DNA from: Leifsonia tongyongensis
GTDB lineage: Bacteria > Actinomycetota > Actinomycetes > Actinomycetales > Microbacteriaceae
Length of the DNA stretch: 64,000 nt
Direction: 5' to 3'
Assembly: GCF_010686705.1 (NCBI RefSeq)
Contig: NZ_JAAGWY010000003.1
Coordinates: forward strand, 186,001 to 250,000
Shown: positions 1 to 8,220 of the stretch, piece by piece
Layout of the letters: each line of letters begins with the position of its first letter
Position numbering within the stretch: position 1 is the stretch's first letter
Made by a program: the position numbers and the translations under genes
Notes under the pieces: generated by a model
Told to the model about the DNA's origin: nothing
Databases searched by the model: none
The model's input: only the letters and a program-made list of their open reading frames with translations

Positions 1-705
1 CCCGACGGGCTGAACCGTGCGACCGACGTGCTCATCGGCGGCAAGGTCGTATTCGTGGCCGGGTACGGCGACGTCGGAAAGGGCGCTGCCGAGGCCCTGC
101 GCGGCCAGGGCGCCCGGGTGATCGTCAGTGAGATCGATCCGATCAACGCACTCCAGGCCGCCATGGACGGCTTCCAGGTGGCCAGGATCGAATCCGTCGT
201 CGAACAGGTGGACATCTTCATCACCGGCACCGGCAATCTCAACGTCATCACGACCGAGCACCTCCTGCGGATGAAGCACCTGGCAATCGTCGCGAACGTC
301 GGGCACTTCGACAACGAGATCGACATGGCAGGGCTCGAAGACCTCGCTGGGGCCGAGAAGATCGAGATCAAACCGCAGGTCCACGAGTGGCGCCTGCCGA
401 CTGGCCGCAGCGTGCTGGTGCTCTCCGAGGGGCGACTGATGAACCTGGGCAACGCCACGGGTCACCCGAGCTTCGTCATGAGCAACTCGTTCACCAACCA
501 GGTCCTGGCGCAGATCGAGCTGTACTGCTACCCGGAGAAGTATCCGGTCGGCGTGTACGTGCTTCCCAAGCACCTGGACGAGAAGGTGGCGCGACTGCAC
601 CTCGACGCCCTCGGCGTGGAGCTGACCGAGCTGACGCCGGAGCAGGCGGCGTACATCGGCGTAAGCGTTGATGGTCCATACAAAGTGGACCACTACCGCT
701 ACTGA
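1..705 (+). CDS. sahH: Adenosylhomocysteinase (SAH hydrolase), 3' part
   Basis: The reading frame is open from the first base, so the gene is cut by the window edge; about 234 C-terminal residues remain. The enzyme reversibly splits S-adenosylhomocysteine to adenosine and homocysteine in the methyl cycle, in the cytosol. Visible are the NAD-binding Rossmann motif GYGDVGKG, the segment [17 protein letters not shown], and the conserved C-terminus ending in KVDHYRY, whose Lys and Tyr reach into the neighbouring subunit's NAD site. It lies beside the mtrAB region, as in mycobacteria (Rv3248c near Rv3246c). It converges on the next gene with only 7 bp between stops. Confidence 0.96.
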   Translation, partial: PDGLNRATDVLIGGKVVFVAGYGDVGKGAAEALRGQGARVIVSEIDPINALQAAMDGFQVARIESVVEQVDIFITGTGNLNVITTEHLLRMKHLAIVANVGHFDNEIDMAGLEDLAGAEKIEIKPQVHEWRLPTGRSVLVLSEGRLMNLGNATGHPSFVMSNSFTNQVLAQIELYCYPEKYPVGVYVLPKHLDEKVARLHLDALGVELTELTPEQAAYIGVSVDGPYKVDHYRY

Positions 706-712
706 GGCGACC

Positions 713-1621
713 TCAGGAGAGTTCTGCGAACGCCCGCACGGGGAAGGTCCCGAATCCCTCGACCTTCGGGGGAACCGCCGTGAACCGCGCTCCGCGTGCG
801 GGGACCTCGCCCAGCGCGGTCAGGTGCTCCACCACGTGGATTCCCGCGGCCAGGAGGAGGGTGTGAGCGGGGCGTTCCCCGCCGGCCTCGGTGTCGTCGA
901 TGTTGAGCGAATCGATCCCCACCAGGGCCACCCCGGCGTCCACCAGGTGGCGCGCACCGTCCTCGGTCAGATACGGAGCACCGGATGCGTAGGCCGGCGT
1001 GCCGAAATGACGATCCCAGCCGGTGTGCAGCAGCACGGCAGCGCCTGCGAGATCCCGGTCGAAGAAGACCGACGACGGGATGCCGCGCTGAAGCGCATCC
1101 GTCAGGTGGAAGACCTCGGCGGGCAGCCCCACGAGGGTCTCCAGCCGGAGCGAGGCCAGGTCTCCGCCCTCGGCGTAGCGGTGGAATGGGCTGTCGAGGT
1201 ACGTGCCCGTGTTGCCGATCATCGTGATCACATCCATCGCGAACTCCGTGCCCGGAGCGTAGCGCGCCCGTGAAGCCTCACGGGTGAGGTGCGGGGTGAT
1301 GACGGGCTCCGGGAGGCCCGGATAGGTGACGAGGCCAGCGCGCACGGTGTGGCTGAGGTCGACGATCCGCGACCGCGCCGACGACTCGGAGTGTTCACTG
1401 ACCACGCCCCGGCTCCCGCGATGCGGCTCTTCGACGATGGCGAGCGAATGGAATTCCACTCCTCCCACGAGCGCGAGCCCGAGATGCTCGACGAGCAGGC
1501 GCGCGACATCGGCCTCTTCGACGTCCTTCGAAGGAAGGTCGAGGCGGAATCCGGTGGCTTCCAGGCTCCCGCCGTTCACGAAAGCGATGGTGGCGTCGAA
1601 GTGAGCGCGGTAGTCGGTCAT
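713..1621 (-). CDS. Cyclase-family protein with N-terminal extension and altered metal motif
   Basis: A 302-residue protein. Residues from about 85 onward form a cyclase/kynurenine-formamidase-like domain (IVDLSHTVRAGLVTYPGLP, later GVALVGIDSLNIDDTE). The usual zinc motif HxGTHxDxPxHF reads NTGTYLDSPFHRY here, so two metal-binding histidines are Asn and Tyr; Asp and the last His remain. The first ~80 residues are a separate small domain that I do not recognise. The ATG at 1621 is one base after the RDD stop, with AAAGGTGAC just upstream, so the two genes form an operon. The substrate is unknown; ordinary formamidase activity is doubtful because of the lost ligands. Confidence 0.8.
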   Translation of the reverse strand: MTDYRAHFDATIAFVNGGSLEATGFRLDLPSKDVEEADVARLLVEHLGLALVGGVEFHSLAIVEEPHRGSRGVVSEHSESSARSRIVDLSHTVRAGLVTYPGLPEPVITPHLTREASRARYAPGTEFAMDVITMIGNTGTYLDSPFHRYAEGGDLASLRLETLVGLPAEVFHLTDALQRGIPSSVFFDRDLAGAAVLLHTGWDRHFGTPAYASGAPYLTEDGARHLVDAGVALVGIDSLNIDDTEAGGERPAHTLLLAAGIHVVEHLTALGEVPARGARFTAVPPKVEGFGTFPVRAFAELS

Positions 1622-1622
1622 G

Positions 1623-2474
1623 TCACCTTTCAGGGAATCCGTGGGGGAGTGCATCGAGCACGGGGGCGAGTCGCTCGAGTCGTTCCTTCTCGAGTGTGAG
1701 CGCGCGGAAGTCGCGGTCCCGACGGAGGGCCGCCACTCCCGCGAGGAAGGTCTCGGCGTCCACCGCGGGCAGCGGTGAGACGTAGGCGCCTGCTTCGCCG
1801 GCGAGTTCCGCACTGAGTCCCGCACGGGCAGTGAGTGTCATCCCCGGTGCCTGGTTCAGGAACTGGGCGATGCGCCGCGAGAGCCGGTCGGGGAGTCGTG
1901 CGACATCCGCGATGGCCGCCCATCCGGCGAGCTGGGGCGGCATCGCGAACCCGACCGCGTCGATCGCCGGAACGCGCTCCAGCTGGCTGTACGTGCCGGC
2001 GATGAGGTCGCCGAGGCGCTTGGAACGCCCGTTCAGCAGGCCGACGAGCGCCGCCAGGCCGCCGAAGGTCATGTAGATCTCGACGACACCGGTGAGTGCG
2101 CGGATGAAGGCGTGGCGCAGCTGGGTGGCGCCGCCGTCGTCGCGGACGATGCGGGCGCCGACCGCGAACTTGCCCACGGAACGTCCGTGGGTCGCGAACT
2201 CGACCGTCATCGGCGCGATCACGAGAGCGAAGACGAGGCTGACCGTGACCAGCGCTCTTCGCAGTGCGTCGTCGAGCCCTCCCGCGGTCAACACGATCAT
2301 GAGGACGAGGCCGACGAAGAGCAGGACGTAGATGAGCCAGTCGAGCGCCGCGCCGGCAGCCCGGAGGATGTAGGAAGCGGGCTTGACGTCGAGCGCGACG
2401 GCCTCGCCCGTCACCACTTCGCGTTCGACACCCCCGTCGACGAGGTCGATCCGCGGAGCCCCCGGTGCAGCCAT
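1623..2474 (-). CDS. RDD-family membrane protein
   Basis: A 283-residue protein with the RDD domain. It begins SYILRAAGAALDWLIYVLLF, has a long hydrophobic helix, then GRSVGKFAVGARIVRDDGG and ALTGVVEIY, with transmembrane helices near residues 45-75, 80-100 and 135-160. The C-terminal ~110 residues are soluble. RDD proteins are of poorly known function; some are linked to ion transport. I chose the ATG at 2474 because a TTAGAT -10 box (2487-2482) ends 7 nt before it, which fits a leaderless mRNA; an in-frame ATG at 2483 is the alternative. It is cotranscribed with the cyclase-like gene and diverges from the SpoIIM-like gene, an RDD/SpoIIM pairing seen in many actinobacteria. Confidence 0.88.
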   Translation of the reverse strand: MAAPGAPRIDLVDGGVEREVVTGEAVALDVKPASYILRAAGAALDWLIYVLLFVGLVLMIVLTAGGLDDALRRALVTVSLVFALVIAPMTVEFATHGRSVGKFAVGARIVRDDGGATQLRHAFIRALTGVVEIYMTFGGLAALVGLLNGRSKRLGDLIAGTYSQLERVPAIDAVGFAMPPQLAGWAAIADVARLPDRLSRRIAQFLNQAPGMTLTARAGLSAELAGEAGAYVSPLPAVDAETFLAGVAALRRDRDFRALTLEKERLERLAPVLDALPHGFPER

Positions 2475-2477
2475 GGC

Positions 2478-2487
2478 TATCATCTAA
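2478..2487. promoter_or_regulatory. Overlapping divergent -10 boxes of the RDD and SpoIIM genes
   Basis: On the plus strand TATCAT (2478-2483) ends 8 nt before the ATG at 2492. On the minus strand TTAGAT (2487-2482) ends 7 nt before the ATG at 2474. Neither gene has a Shine-Dalgarno. The two boxes overlap, so the promoters should compete for RNA polymerase. This is inference from spacing alone. Confidence 0.5.
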
Positions 2488-2491
2488 GCAG

Positions 2492-3487
2492 ATGGACCTC
2501 GACGCATACTCCGCAGCGCACCGCGCCGAATGGGACCGGCTTGCCGCCCTCGCCAGGCAGCGGTCGCTCAGCGGTGAGCAGGCGGACGAGCTCATCGACC
2601 TCTACCAGACCGGCGCGACCCAGCTCTCCGCGATCAAGACGCAGGCCGGCTCGACGACACAGGGCGACAGGCTCTCGGTCGCCCTGTCGACGGCGCGCCT
2701 CCGCTTCACGGGCACAGGCGCGAACATCCTGTCCCAGCTGCCCCGGTTCTTCGTGCTGCAGCTGCCTGCCGCCCTCTACCGGCTTCGCTGGCTCACGCTC
2801 GCCGTCGCGGTCGCCTCGCTCGTCGTCGCGGGTCTCTTCGCGTGGTGGGCGCTCGGCAACCCTCAGGTCATGGCGAACTTCGGGTCGGATGCGCAACTGA
2901 AGCAGATCGTGAACCACGAGTTCATCGACTACTACTCCAACAATCCCGCAGCGTCTTTCGCCGGTCAGGTCTGGACGAACAACGCGTGGATCGCAGCCCA
3001 GTGCATCGCGTTCGGGATCGTCGGCTTCTATGTGCCGGCCGTCCTGCTCCAGAACGCCCAGAACATCGGCATCTCGGCGGCCGTGCTGTTCGCATACGGC
3101 CGGGGTGACGTGTTCTTCCTCTACATCCTTCCGCACGGCCTGCTGGAGCTGACATCCATCTTCGTCGCCGCGGCTGCCGGCCTGCGGATCTTCTGGTCCT
3201 GGATCGCTCCGGGTCCCCGCACGCGTGGCCAGGCGCTCGCCGAGGACGGGCGGGCGCTGTTCACCGTCGCTGTCGGCCTGATTCTCTCGCTGTTCGTCTC
3301 CGGGCTCATCGAAGGGTTCGTCACGCCGTCCGATCTGCCCTGGCCGGTGAAGATCGGTATAGGGGTGTTGGCGCTCGTCGCGTTCCTCGTCTACATGCTC
3401 GTCGTCGGCCGCCGCGCCGTGCGGCTGGGCGCGACAGGCGACCTGGACGACTTCGAGGCGGGCGCGCGCAGGATCGTCGCCGGCTGA
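2492..3487 (+). CDS. Stage II sporulation protein M (SpoIIM/DUF95) family membrane protein
   Basis: A 331-residue integral membrane protein of the SpoIIM/DUF95 family. It has a soluble helical N-terminus (about residues 1-95) and then at least five membrane helices, with the family-typical hydrophilic loop containing NNPAASFAGQVWTNN and the later HGLLELTSIFVAAAAGLRI. The HGxxEL motif in the membrane domain is a family hallmark. In non-sporulating actinobacteria the function is unknown; the gene normally sits beside RDD and MoxR/DUF58 genes, as it does here apart from the inserted glycosyltransferases. The ATG at 2492 is the first start compatible with the divergent gene. Confidence 0.9.
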   Translation: MDLDAYSAAHRAEWDRLAALARQRSLSGEQADELIDLYQTGATQLSAIKTQAGSTTQGDRLSVALSTARLRFTGTGANILSQLPRFFVLQLPAALYRLRWLTLAVAVASLVVAGLFAWWALGNPQVMANFGSDAQLKQIVNHEFIDYYSNNPAASFAGQVWTNNAWIAAQCIAFGIVGFYVPAVLLQNAQNIGISAAVLFAYGRGDVFFLYILPHGLLELTSIFVAAAAGLRIFWSWIAPGPRTRGQALAEDGRALFTVAVGLILSLFVSGLIEGFVTPSDLPWPVKIGIGVLALVAFLVYMLVVGRRAVRLGATGDLDDFEAGARRIVAG

Positions 3488-3494
3488 ACGGGCG

Positions 3495-4562
3495 CTACGG
3501 CGTCGTGTTTCGCGGCTGCGGATGGAGGGTCAGGCCCGGGATGCTCGGCGTGACGACCTGTCCGGTCGCGGCCGCGCGGTAGACCTCTTCGAGGGCGGGT
3601 ATCCACCGGTCCGGCGTGTGTTTGCCGAGTACCCAGGGCCTGGCGTTCAACCGAGCGGACGACGCGCGAGGATCCTCGAGCGCGATCAGGCACTGTTCGA
3701 CGATCTCCTGAACGGTTCCCAGCAGCACGGGCGGCGGGTCGCCGTCGTCCGCGAGAGACGGCACCGGACAGAGCACGGTGGGGCCGATGGCCATCGCCTC
3801 CAGTTCACTCACCGCAATGATGCCGGCCGCCTGGCCGATGGCGACGTCTGCCGACGCGACCAGCTCGAGGAATCCGGGATGGTCCTGGCGCGGCACCAGC
3901 TCGATCCCCAGTTCGGCCGCAGCCGCGGCGCCGGGTCCCCAGTCCAGTCCGACGAGGCGTGTTCCGGTCGGCAGGGCCGAGCGCAGCGCCCTGGCGGTCT
4001 CGAGCTGTGTCTCGACCCCTTTCGTGTCGTCCCAGCGGGAGACGAACAGCACGGTCGGGTCGCCGTGCTCCGAGCCGGGGCGCCACACCGGGTGCAGCTG
4101 GGGCTCGACGAAGGCGGGCATGTATGTCGCGTCCGCGCGCGCGGTCGTGGCTTCCTCGACCGTGTCGAGGTTCGTGTAGTAGACGGCGCTGGCCCCGTCG
4201 ATCGCCCGCTGGATCTGGTCGTGCGTCGCGGGGGACTTCCAGAGCCGTCGGATGTCCGTGCCATGGAGATGCAGCACATACGGGCGCTTGGGGATCCACG
4301 GCCGCTGCAGCAAGTGGACGGCCGTCGCGTAATGGACATGGATGACGTCGCTCGTCCGCGCGGTGCGCAGGTGGCGGAGCACGTGCCTGAACTCCCCGAG
4401 CCTGCCCGTGCCGCTGCCGAACCCGCTCGCCGGTCGCACCTGCGCGGGCGGCACGTATCCCCAGGTCAGCCCGGCTCTGGCCGCCGCGTCGACGAGTGCG
4501 CGCGCGACGTACGCGCAGTCGTTGAAGTGTGTCACCCTGGGCGTGGGTGTACGGGAGGCCAT
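3495..4562 (-). CDS. Glycosyltransferase, GT4-like (GT-B fold)
   Basis: A 355-residue putative glycosyltransferase. The N-terminal half has IHVHYATAVHLLQ and YVLHLHGTDIRRLW, typical of the acceptor domain of GT4 enzymes. The C-terminal half starts VLFVSRWDDTKGVETQLE, and ISELEAMA-like VSELEAMAIGPTVLCPVPS is the donor-sugar motif region (EX7E-like). No signal peptide or membrane span is seen, so it is probably cytosolic or membrane-associated. The ATG at 4562 follows a weak CAGAAT box by 6 nt; there is no Shine-Dalgarno. It diverges from the GT56-like gene across 120 bp, and both probably act on the same glycan. Donor and acceptor are not predictable. Confidence 0.82.
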   Translation of the reverse strand: MASRTPTPRVTHFNDCAYVARALVDAAARAGLTWGYVPPAQVRPASGFGSGTGRLGEFRHVLRHLRTARTSDVIHVHYATAVHLLQRPWIPKRPYVLHLHGTDIRRLWKSPATHDQIQRAIDGASAVYYTNLDTVEEATTARADATYMPAFVEPQLHPVWRPGSEHGDPTVLFVSRWDDTKGVETQLETARALRSALPTGTRLVGLDWGPGAAAAAELGIELVPRQDHPGFLELVASADVAIGQAAGIIAVSELEAMAIGPTVLCPVPSLADDGDPPPVLLGTVQEIVEQCLIALEDPRASSARLNARPWVLGKHTPDRWIPALEEVYRAAATGQVVTPSIPGLTLHPQPRNTTP

Positions 4563-4682
4563 CGGGCCATTCTGCCATCTCACGGTGGGGGCGGTGGTCA
4601 CCCGGACAGGGGCCGATCCGAGATCCGGATAGGCTGGATCACCAGACATGGCACGTGATGGCTTCCGCAGTAAGGAATCGGT

Positions 4683-5846
4683 ATGGATGCACCACCGCGA
4701 CGTCTGAAGATCGTTCACATCGGCCCCGATTCGCCGCACCTGCGGTTCGCGGCGAACATCTTCGAGTCGGTCGCGCCCGGGGCGAACGAATACGTCGTGG
4801 TCGGCACAGCCGGAGCGCTGCGCTACCCGGTGTCGCGAGGCGTCGTGACGGTCGTGTCGCCCTCGCCGCTCGGTGTCCTCTCCATCCTGGCCCGGCGCCC
4901 GAAAGGCGACCTCATCGTCGCGCACTCGATGACGGCGCACGCGACGGCGGCCTTCGCCCGTGCCGGCAGGAGGACCGCGACGGTCTGGAGCGGATGGGGC
5001 TACGACTTCTACGGCCCGGAGACGGAAGGATCGCTGCTCGGGCCGAAGACGCGCGCGCTCGTCGACGAACTCGCGCGATCGCGGTCGGTCGTGCACCGCC
5101 CCCTATGGCGACGTTCCCTCACCGGCGCCTGGAACGGGTTCGCTCGCACGCTGAAACGAAGGGCGGCGGCCCGGACGGACTACCTCTCGGTTCCCGTGCC
5201 AGGCGAGGAGGCCGTCTTCCGCTCGCAGTTCCCGCAGTTCCGGGGACAGTCGAGCCAGCTCAGCTACTTCAGTCTCGAAGAGAGCTTCGCCACGCACGGA
5301 GCCGATCGCCCGAGCGGCACAGGGATACTTCTCGGCAACTCGGCGACTCCGACCAACAACCATCTCGAGGCGTTCGACCTGCTGGCGGGTCGGGAGCTCG
5401 GAGGGCGTCGGATCGTCGTGCCTCTGAGCTACGGCGATCCCGCGTACCGCGATGCGATCGTCGAGCGGGGGACGCAGATGTTCGGAACCGATTTCGTCCC
5501 CGTTGTCGAGCGGATGCCGCTCGAGGAGTACAACGCGCTCGTCGCGGGCTGCGACGTCGTGATCATGAACCATCGGCGGCAGCAGGCGCTCGGCAACATC
5601 GGGACCGCCTTGAACGCCGGCGCGACGGTGTATCTCGATGAGGCGAATCCCGTCTACCCGTTCTTCCGGCGCTCAGGAGCGTCGGTGCGGTCGACCTCGG
5701 AGCTGGCGACCGCGAGTTCCCTCGCACACCCGCTCAGCGACGACGAGCTCGCCGCCAACCGGAGCTTCCTGAAGTCGTTCTGGGGAACGGAGCAGGTTCG
5801 CGAGAACGTCGCCGCCCTGCTCCGCAGAATAGGCGAGGCGAGCTAG
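4683..5846 (+). CDS. Glycosyltransferase family 56-like (WecF, Fuc4NAc-transferase type)
   Basis: A 387-residue protein. It resembles the WecF/GT56 family, which in enterobacteria adds 4-acetamido-4,6-dideoxygalactose to lipid-linked enterobacterial common antigen. Visible family features are ILLGNSATPTNNHLEAF, RIVVPLSYGDPAYRDAI, EYNALVAGCDVVIMNHRRQQ and the nearby GNIGTALNAGATVYLDEANP. The ATG at 4683 has AAGGA 7 nt upstream. The enterobacterial antigen itself is not expected in a Gram-positive, so the acceptor is probably another undecaprenyl-linked or wall glycan (inference). No membrane helix is seen. The gene pair is a likely later insertion into a conserved neighbourhood. Confidence 0.8.
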   Translation: MDAPPRRLKIVHIGPDSPHLRFAANIFESVAPGANEYVVVGTAGALRYPVSRGVVTVVSPSPLGVLSILARRPKGDLIVAHSMTAHATAAFARAGRRTATVWSGWGYDFYGPETEGSLLGPKTRALVDELARSRSVVHRPLWRRSLTGAWNGFARTLKRRAAARTDYLSVPVPGEEAVFRSQFPQFRGQSSQLSYFSLEESFATHGADRPSGTGILLGNSATPTNNHLEAFDLLAGRELGGRRIVVPLSYGDPAYRDAIVERGTQMFGTDFVPVVERMPLEEYNALVAGCDVVIMNHRRQQALGNIGTALNAGATVYLDEANPVYPFFRRSGASVRSTSELATASSLAHPLSDDELAANRSFLKSFWGTEQVRENVAALLRRIGEAS

Positions 5847-5872
5847 CCCGGAGGTCGCTGCCAGGGAGCAGG

Positions 5873-7204
5873 TCACAGCCGCCCGGCGGCCTTGAGCGCA
5901 AGGTAGTGGTCGCTGAGGGCAGGCGGAAGATCGGCGGGTGCGCCGGTCACCACATCAGCGCCCAGGCGCCGGATCGCGGCGGAGATGCGGGCGATGTCCA
6001 GAAGCGCACGCTCCGCTGCCGCCGCGCGGTACACGGTTGCCCGGTCGTCCCGCTGCCTCGTCGCCCGCAACGACTCCGGGTCGGTCACGGATGCGACGAC
6101 GACGGTGTGCTTGCGGGTGAGCTGAGGGAGCACGGAAAGGAGCCCGTGCGATGCCCCAGGGGCGTCGATCGACGTGAGGAGCACGACGAGGGCTCGCTGG
6201 CTCGTGAGGGACGACACTTGGGCGGGCACGGCCGCCCAGTCCATCTCGATCAGCTCGGGATCGATCCCCGCCATCATGTCGACGGTGCGTGCGAGGAGCT
6301 CGGGGCCGCTCGCCCCCTGCACCCGGCCGCGCACACGCCGGTCGTAGGCCATCACGTCGACCCGGTCTCCCGCCCGGGTCGCGAGCGCTTCGAGGAGAAG
6401 CGCGGATTCGTACGCCGTGTCGATGCGCGGTTCGTCGTCGACCCGCGCTGCCGCGGTGCGCCCGGTGTCGATCAGGATGATGACCCGGCGGTCGCGCTCG
6501 GGTCGCCACGTGCGCACCATCACCCGCTGGCCGGCGCCACCCGATGGATCGTGCCGTCGAGCCGTCGCGCGCCAGTCGATCGATCGCACGTCGTCGCCGC
6601 GCACGTATTCGCGCAGGGAGTCGAACTCGGTGCCCTGACCTCGGAGCATCACGCTGGTCATGCCGTCGAGTTCACGCAGCCGTGCGAGGCGGGAGGGGAG
6701 GTGTTTGCGGGCGTTGAACGCGGGCAGGACCCGGATGCGACCGGGCGCCGCGAGGGTCGCCTGGCGTGCCCACAGGCGCAGCGGCCCCCACGCCCGCACG
6801 GTCACCTGCTCGACCCGCCGTTCACCGCGTCGAACCGGGACCAGTGTCGTGGTCACCCTCCTGCGCTCGCCGGGCGGGATGCTGACGCTGCTGCGCGTCG
6901 GGGATGCGCCTGCTGACGGCTCCCAGGCATCGCGGACGACCCCGCGCAGCATCCGCTTCCCGGTGTTCGTGACGTAGAGCTCGCTGAGGGCATCCGCCCC
7001 CATCCGGACCCGGCCGGGAACGCGGCGGTCGATCGCGACGCGACGAGGTGAGGCGGCCAGAGCGAGGTCGATCGCCCCCGCGGCCAGTGCGAGCGCCACC
7101 CACCCGGCGAGGATGAGCATGGCCGTGCCGCTGTCGGCGCCGAAGAGCACCAGGGGGACGACGCCGATTGCGATCAGCGCGACGAAACGGCCGGAGACGG
7201 TCAC
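5873..7204 (-). CDS. DUF58 domain-containing membrane protein
   Basis: A 443-residue protein with two N-terminal membrane helices (about residues 5-25 and 27-50), then a cytoplasmic region with the DUF58 signature FDSLREYVRGDDVRSIDWRA near residue 210. After that comes a von Willebrand A-like fold beginning RRVIILIDTGRTA, where the MIDAS DxSxS is reduced to DTGRT. DUF58 proteins are standard partners of MoxR AAA+ ATPases in chaperone-like or metal-insertion complexes. The GTG start at 7204 lies just after the moxR stop with GAGGG upstream, so this is the last gene of the operon. The predicted role is envelope protein maturation. Confidence 0.92.
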   Translation of the reverse strand: MTVSGRFVALIAIGVVPLVLFGADSGTAMLILAGWVALALAAGAIDLALAASPRRVAIDRRVPGRVRMGADALSELYVTNTGKRMLRGVVRDAWEPSAGASPTRSSVSIPPGERRRVTTTLVPVRRGERRVEQVTVRAWGPLRLWARQATLAAPGRIRVLPAFNARKHLPSRLARLRELDGMTSVMLRGQGTEFDSLREYVRGDDVRSIDWRATARRHDPSGGAGQRVMVRTWRPERDRRVIILIDTGRTAAARVDDEPRIDTAYESALLLEALATRAGDRVDVMAYDRRVRGRVQGASGPELLARTVDMMAGIDPELIEMDWAAVPAQVSSLTSQRALVVLLTSIDAPGASHGLLSVLPQLTRKHTVVVASVTDPESLRATRQRDDRATVYRAAAAERALLDIARISAAIRRLGADVVTGAPADLPPALSDHYLALKAAGRL

Positions 7205-7212
7205 GATGCCCT

Positions 7213-8220
7213 CTAGATCGGGACCTGGACCTGTTGGACGATCGAGCGCAGGATCGCATCCACCTCGACGCCTTCCAGCTCGGCCTCGGGGCGAAGCTGC
7301 ACGCGGTGACGCCAGACAGGCAGGAGCATCGCCTGCACGTGGTCGGGGGTGATCGACTCGTAGCCGGACAGCCACGCCCAGGCTTTCGCCGCGGCGAGCA
7401 GTGCGGTCGTCCCGCGCGGACTGACGCCGAGCTTCACCGACGGGCTGCGACGTGTCGCACGCGCCAGATCGACGATGTACGCGAGCACGTCCGCCGAGGA
7501 GCCGACGGACGCTGCTGCGGCACGGGCGGCTGCCAGCTCTGCCGGGCCGAGCACAGGGGTCACGCCGGCGGCCGCGAGGTCGCGCGGGTTGAATCCTGCG
7601 GCGTGGCGCCGGAGCACCTCGACCTCGCTCTCGCGCTCCGGGATGTCGAGGGTCAGCTTGAGGAGGAACCGATCCAGCTGGGCTTCGGGGAGGGTGTACG
7701 TGCCTTCGTACTCGATGGGGTTCTGGGTCGCAGCGACGATGAACGGGTCGGGGAGCATCCGGCTGACGCCGTCGACGCTCACCTGGCGTTCTTCCATGGC
7801 CTCGAGCAGGGCCGACTGGGTCTTCGGAGGCGTGCGGTTGATCTCGTCGGCGAGCAGGATGTTCGTGAACACCGGCCCCTCGCGGAACTGGAAGCCGCCG
7901 CTCTGGCCGTCGTAGACGAGCGAGCCGGTGACGTCGCCCGGCATCAGGTCGGGAGTGAACTGGATGCGACGGGTCTGGAGGCTGAGCGCTTGGCTCAGCG
8001 ACCGCACGAGCAGGGTCTTCGCCACCCCCGGCACGCCTTCGAGCAGGACGTGGCCACGTGCCAGCAGAGCGATGATGAGTCCGGTCACAGCGCCGTCCTG
8101 GCCGACCACCGCCTTGCCGACTTCGGTGCGGACCCGGCTGAGGGCGGTGCGAAGCGCGGCGGCGTCCGCACCGGGATCGGCCGAAGCCGGCGATGTCGTT
8201 GCCGTGGTGACGTCGGTCAT
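7213..8220 (-). CDS. MoxR-type AAA+ ATPase
   Basis: A 335-residue AAA+ ATPase. Walker A is GVPGVAKT near residue 65, Walker B is ILLADEINRTPPKTQSALLEAM, and sensor 1 is VAATQNPIEYEGTYTLPEAQ. The C-terminal lid carries SPRGTTALLAAAKAWA. All catalytic residues are present. MoxR proteins use ATP hydrolysis to remodel or activate partner proteins, usually the VWA/DUF58 protein encoded next door. The ATG overlaps the upstream DUF4350 stop as ATGA (8220-8217), which indicates translational coupling. It is cytosolic and acts with the membrane-anchored neighbours. The 5'-part of the operon supplies three membrane proteins. Confidence 0.95.
   Translation of the reverse strand: MTDVTTATTSPASADPGADAAALRTALSRVRTEVGKAVVGQDGAVTGLIIALLARGHVLLEGVPGVAKTLLVRSLSQALSLQTRRIQFTPDLMPGDVTGSLVYDGQSGGFQFREGPVFTNILLADEINRTPPKTQSALLEAMEERQVSVDGVSRMLPDPFIVAATQNPIEYEGTYTLPEAQLDRFLLKLTLDIPERESEVEVLRRHAAGFNPRDLAAAGVTPVLGPAELAAARAAAASVGSSADVLAYIVDLARATRRSPSVKLGVSPRGTTALLAAAKAWAWLSGYESITPDHVQAMLLPVWRHRVQLRPEAELEGVEVDAILRSIVQQVQVPI

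Noticed and set aside
4563-5096. N-terminal extension of the GT4 gene up to 5096
   Set aside because: It would run through the divergent GT56-like gene and has no family similarity; the ATG at 4562 fits the family length.
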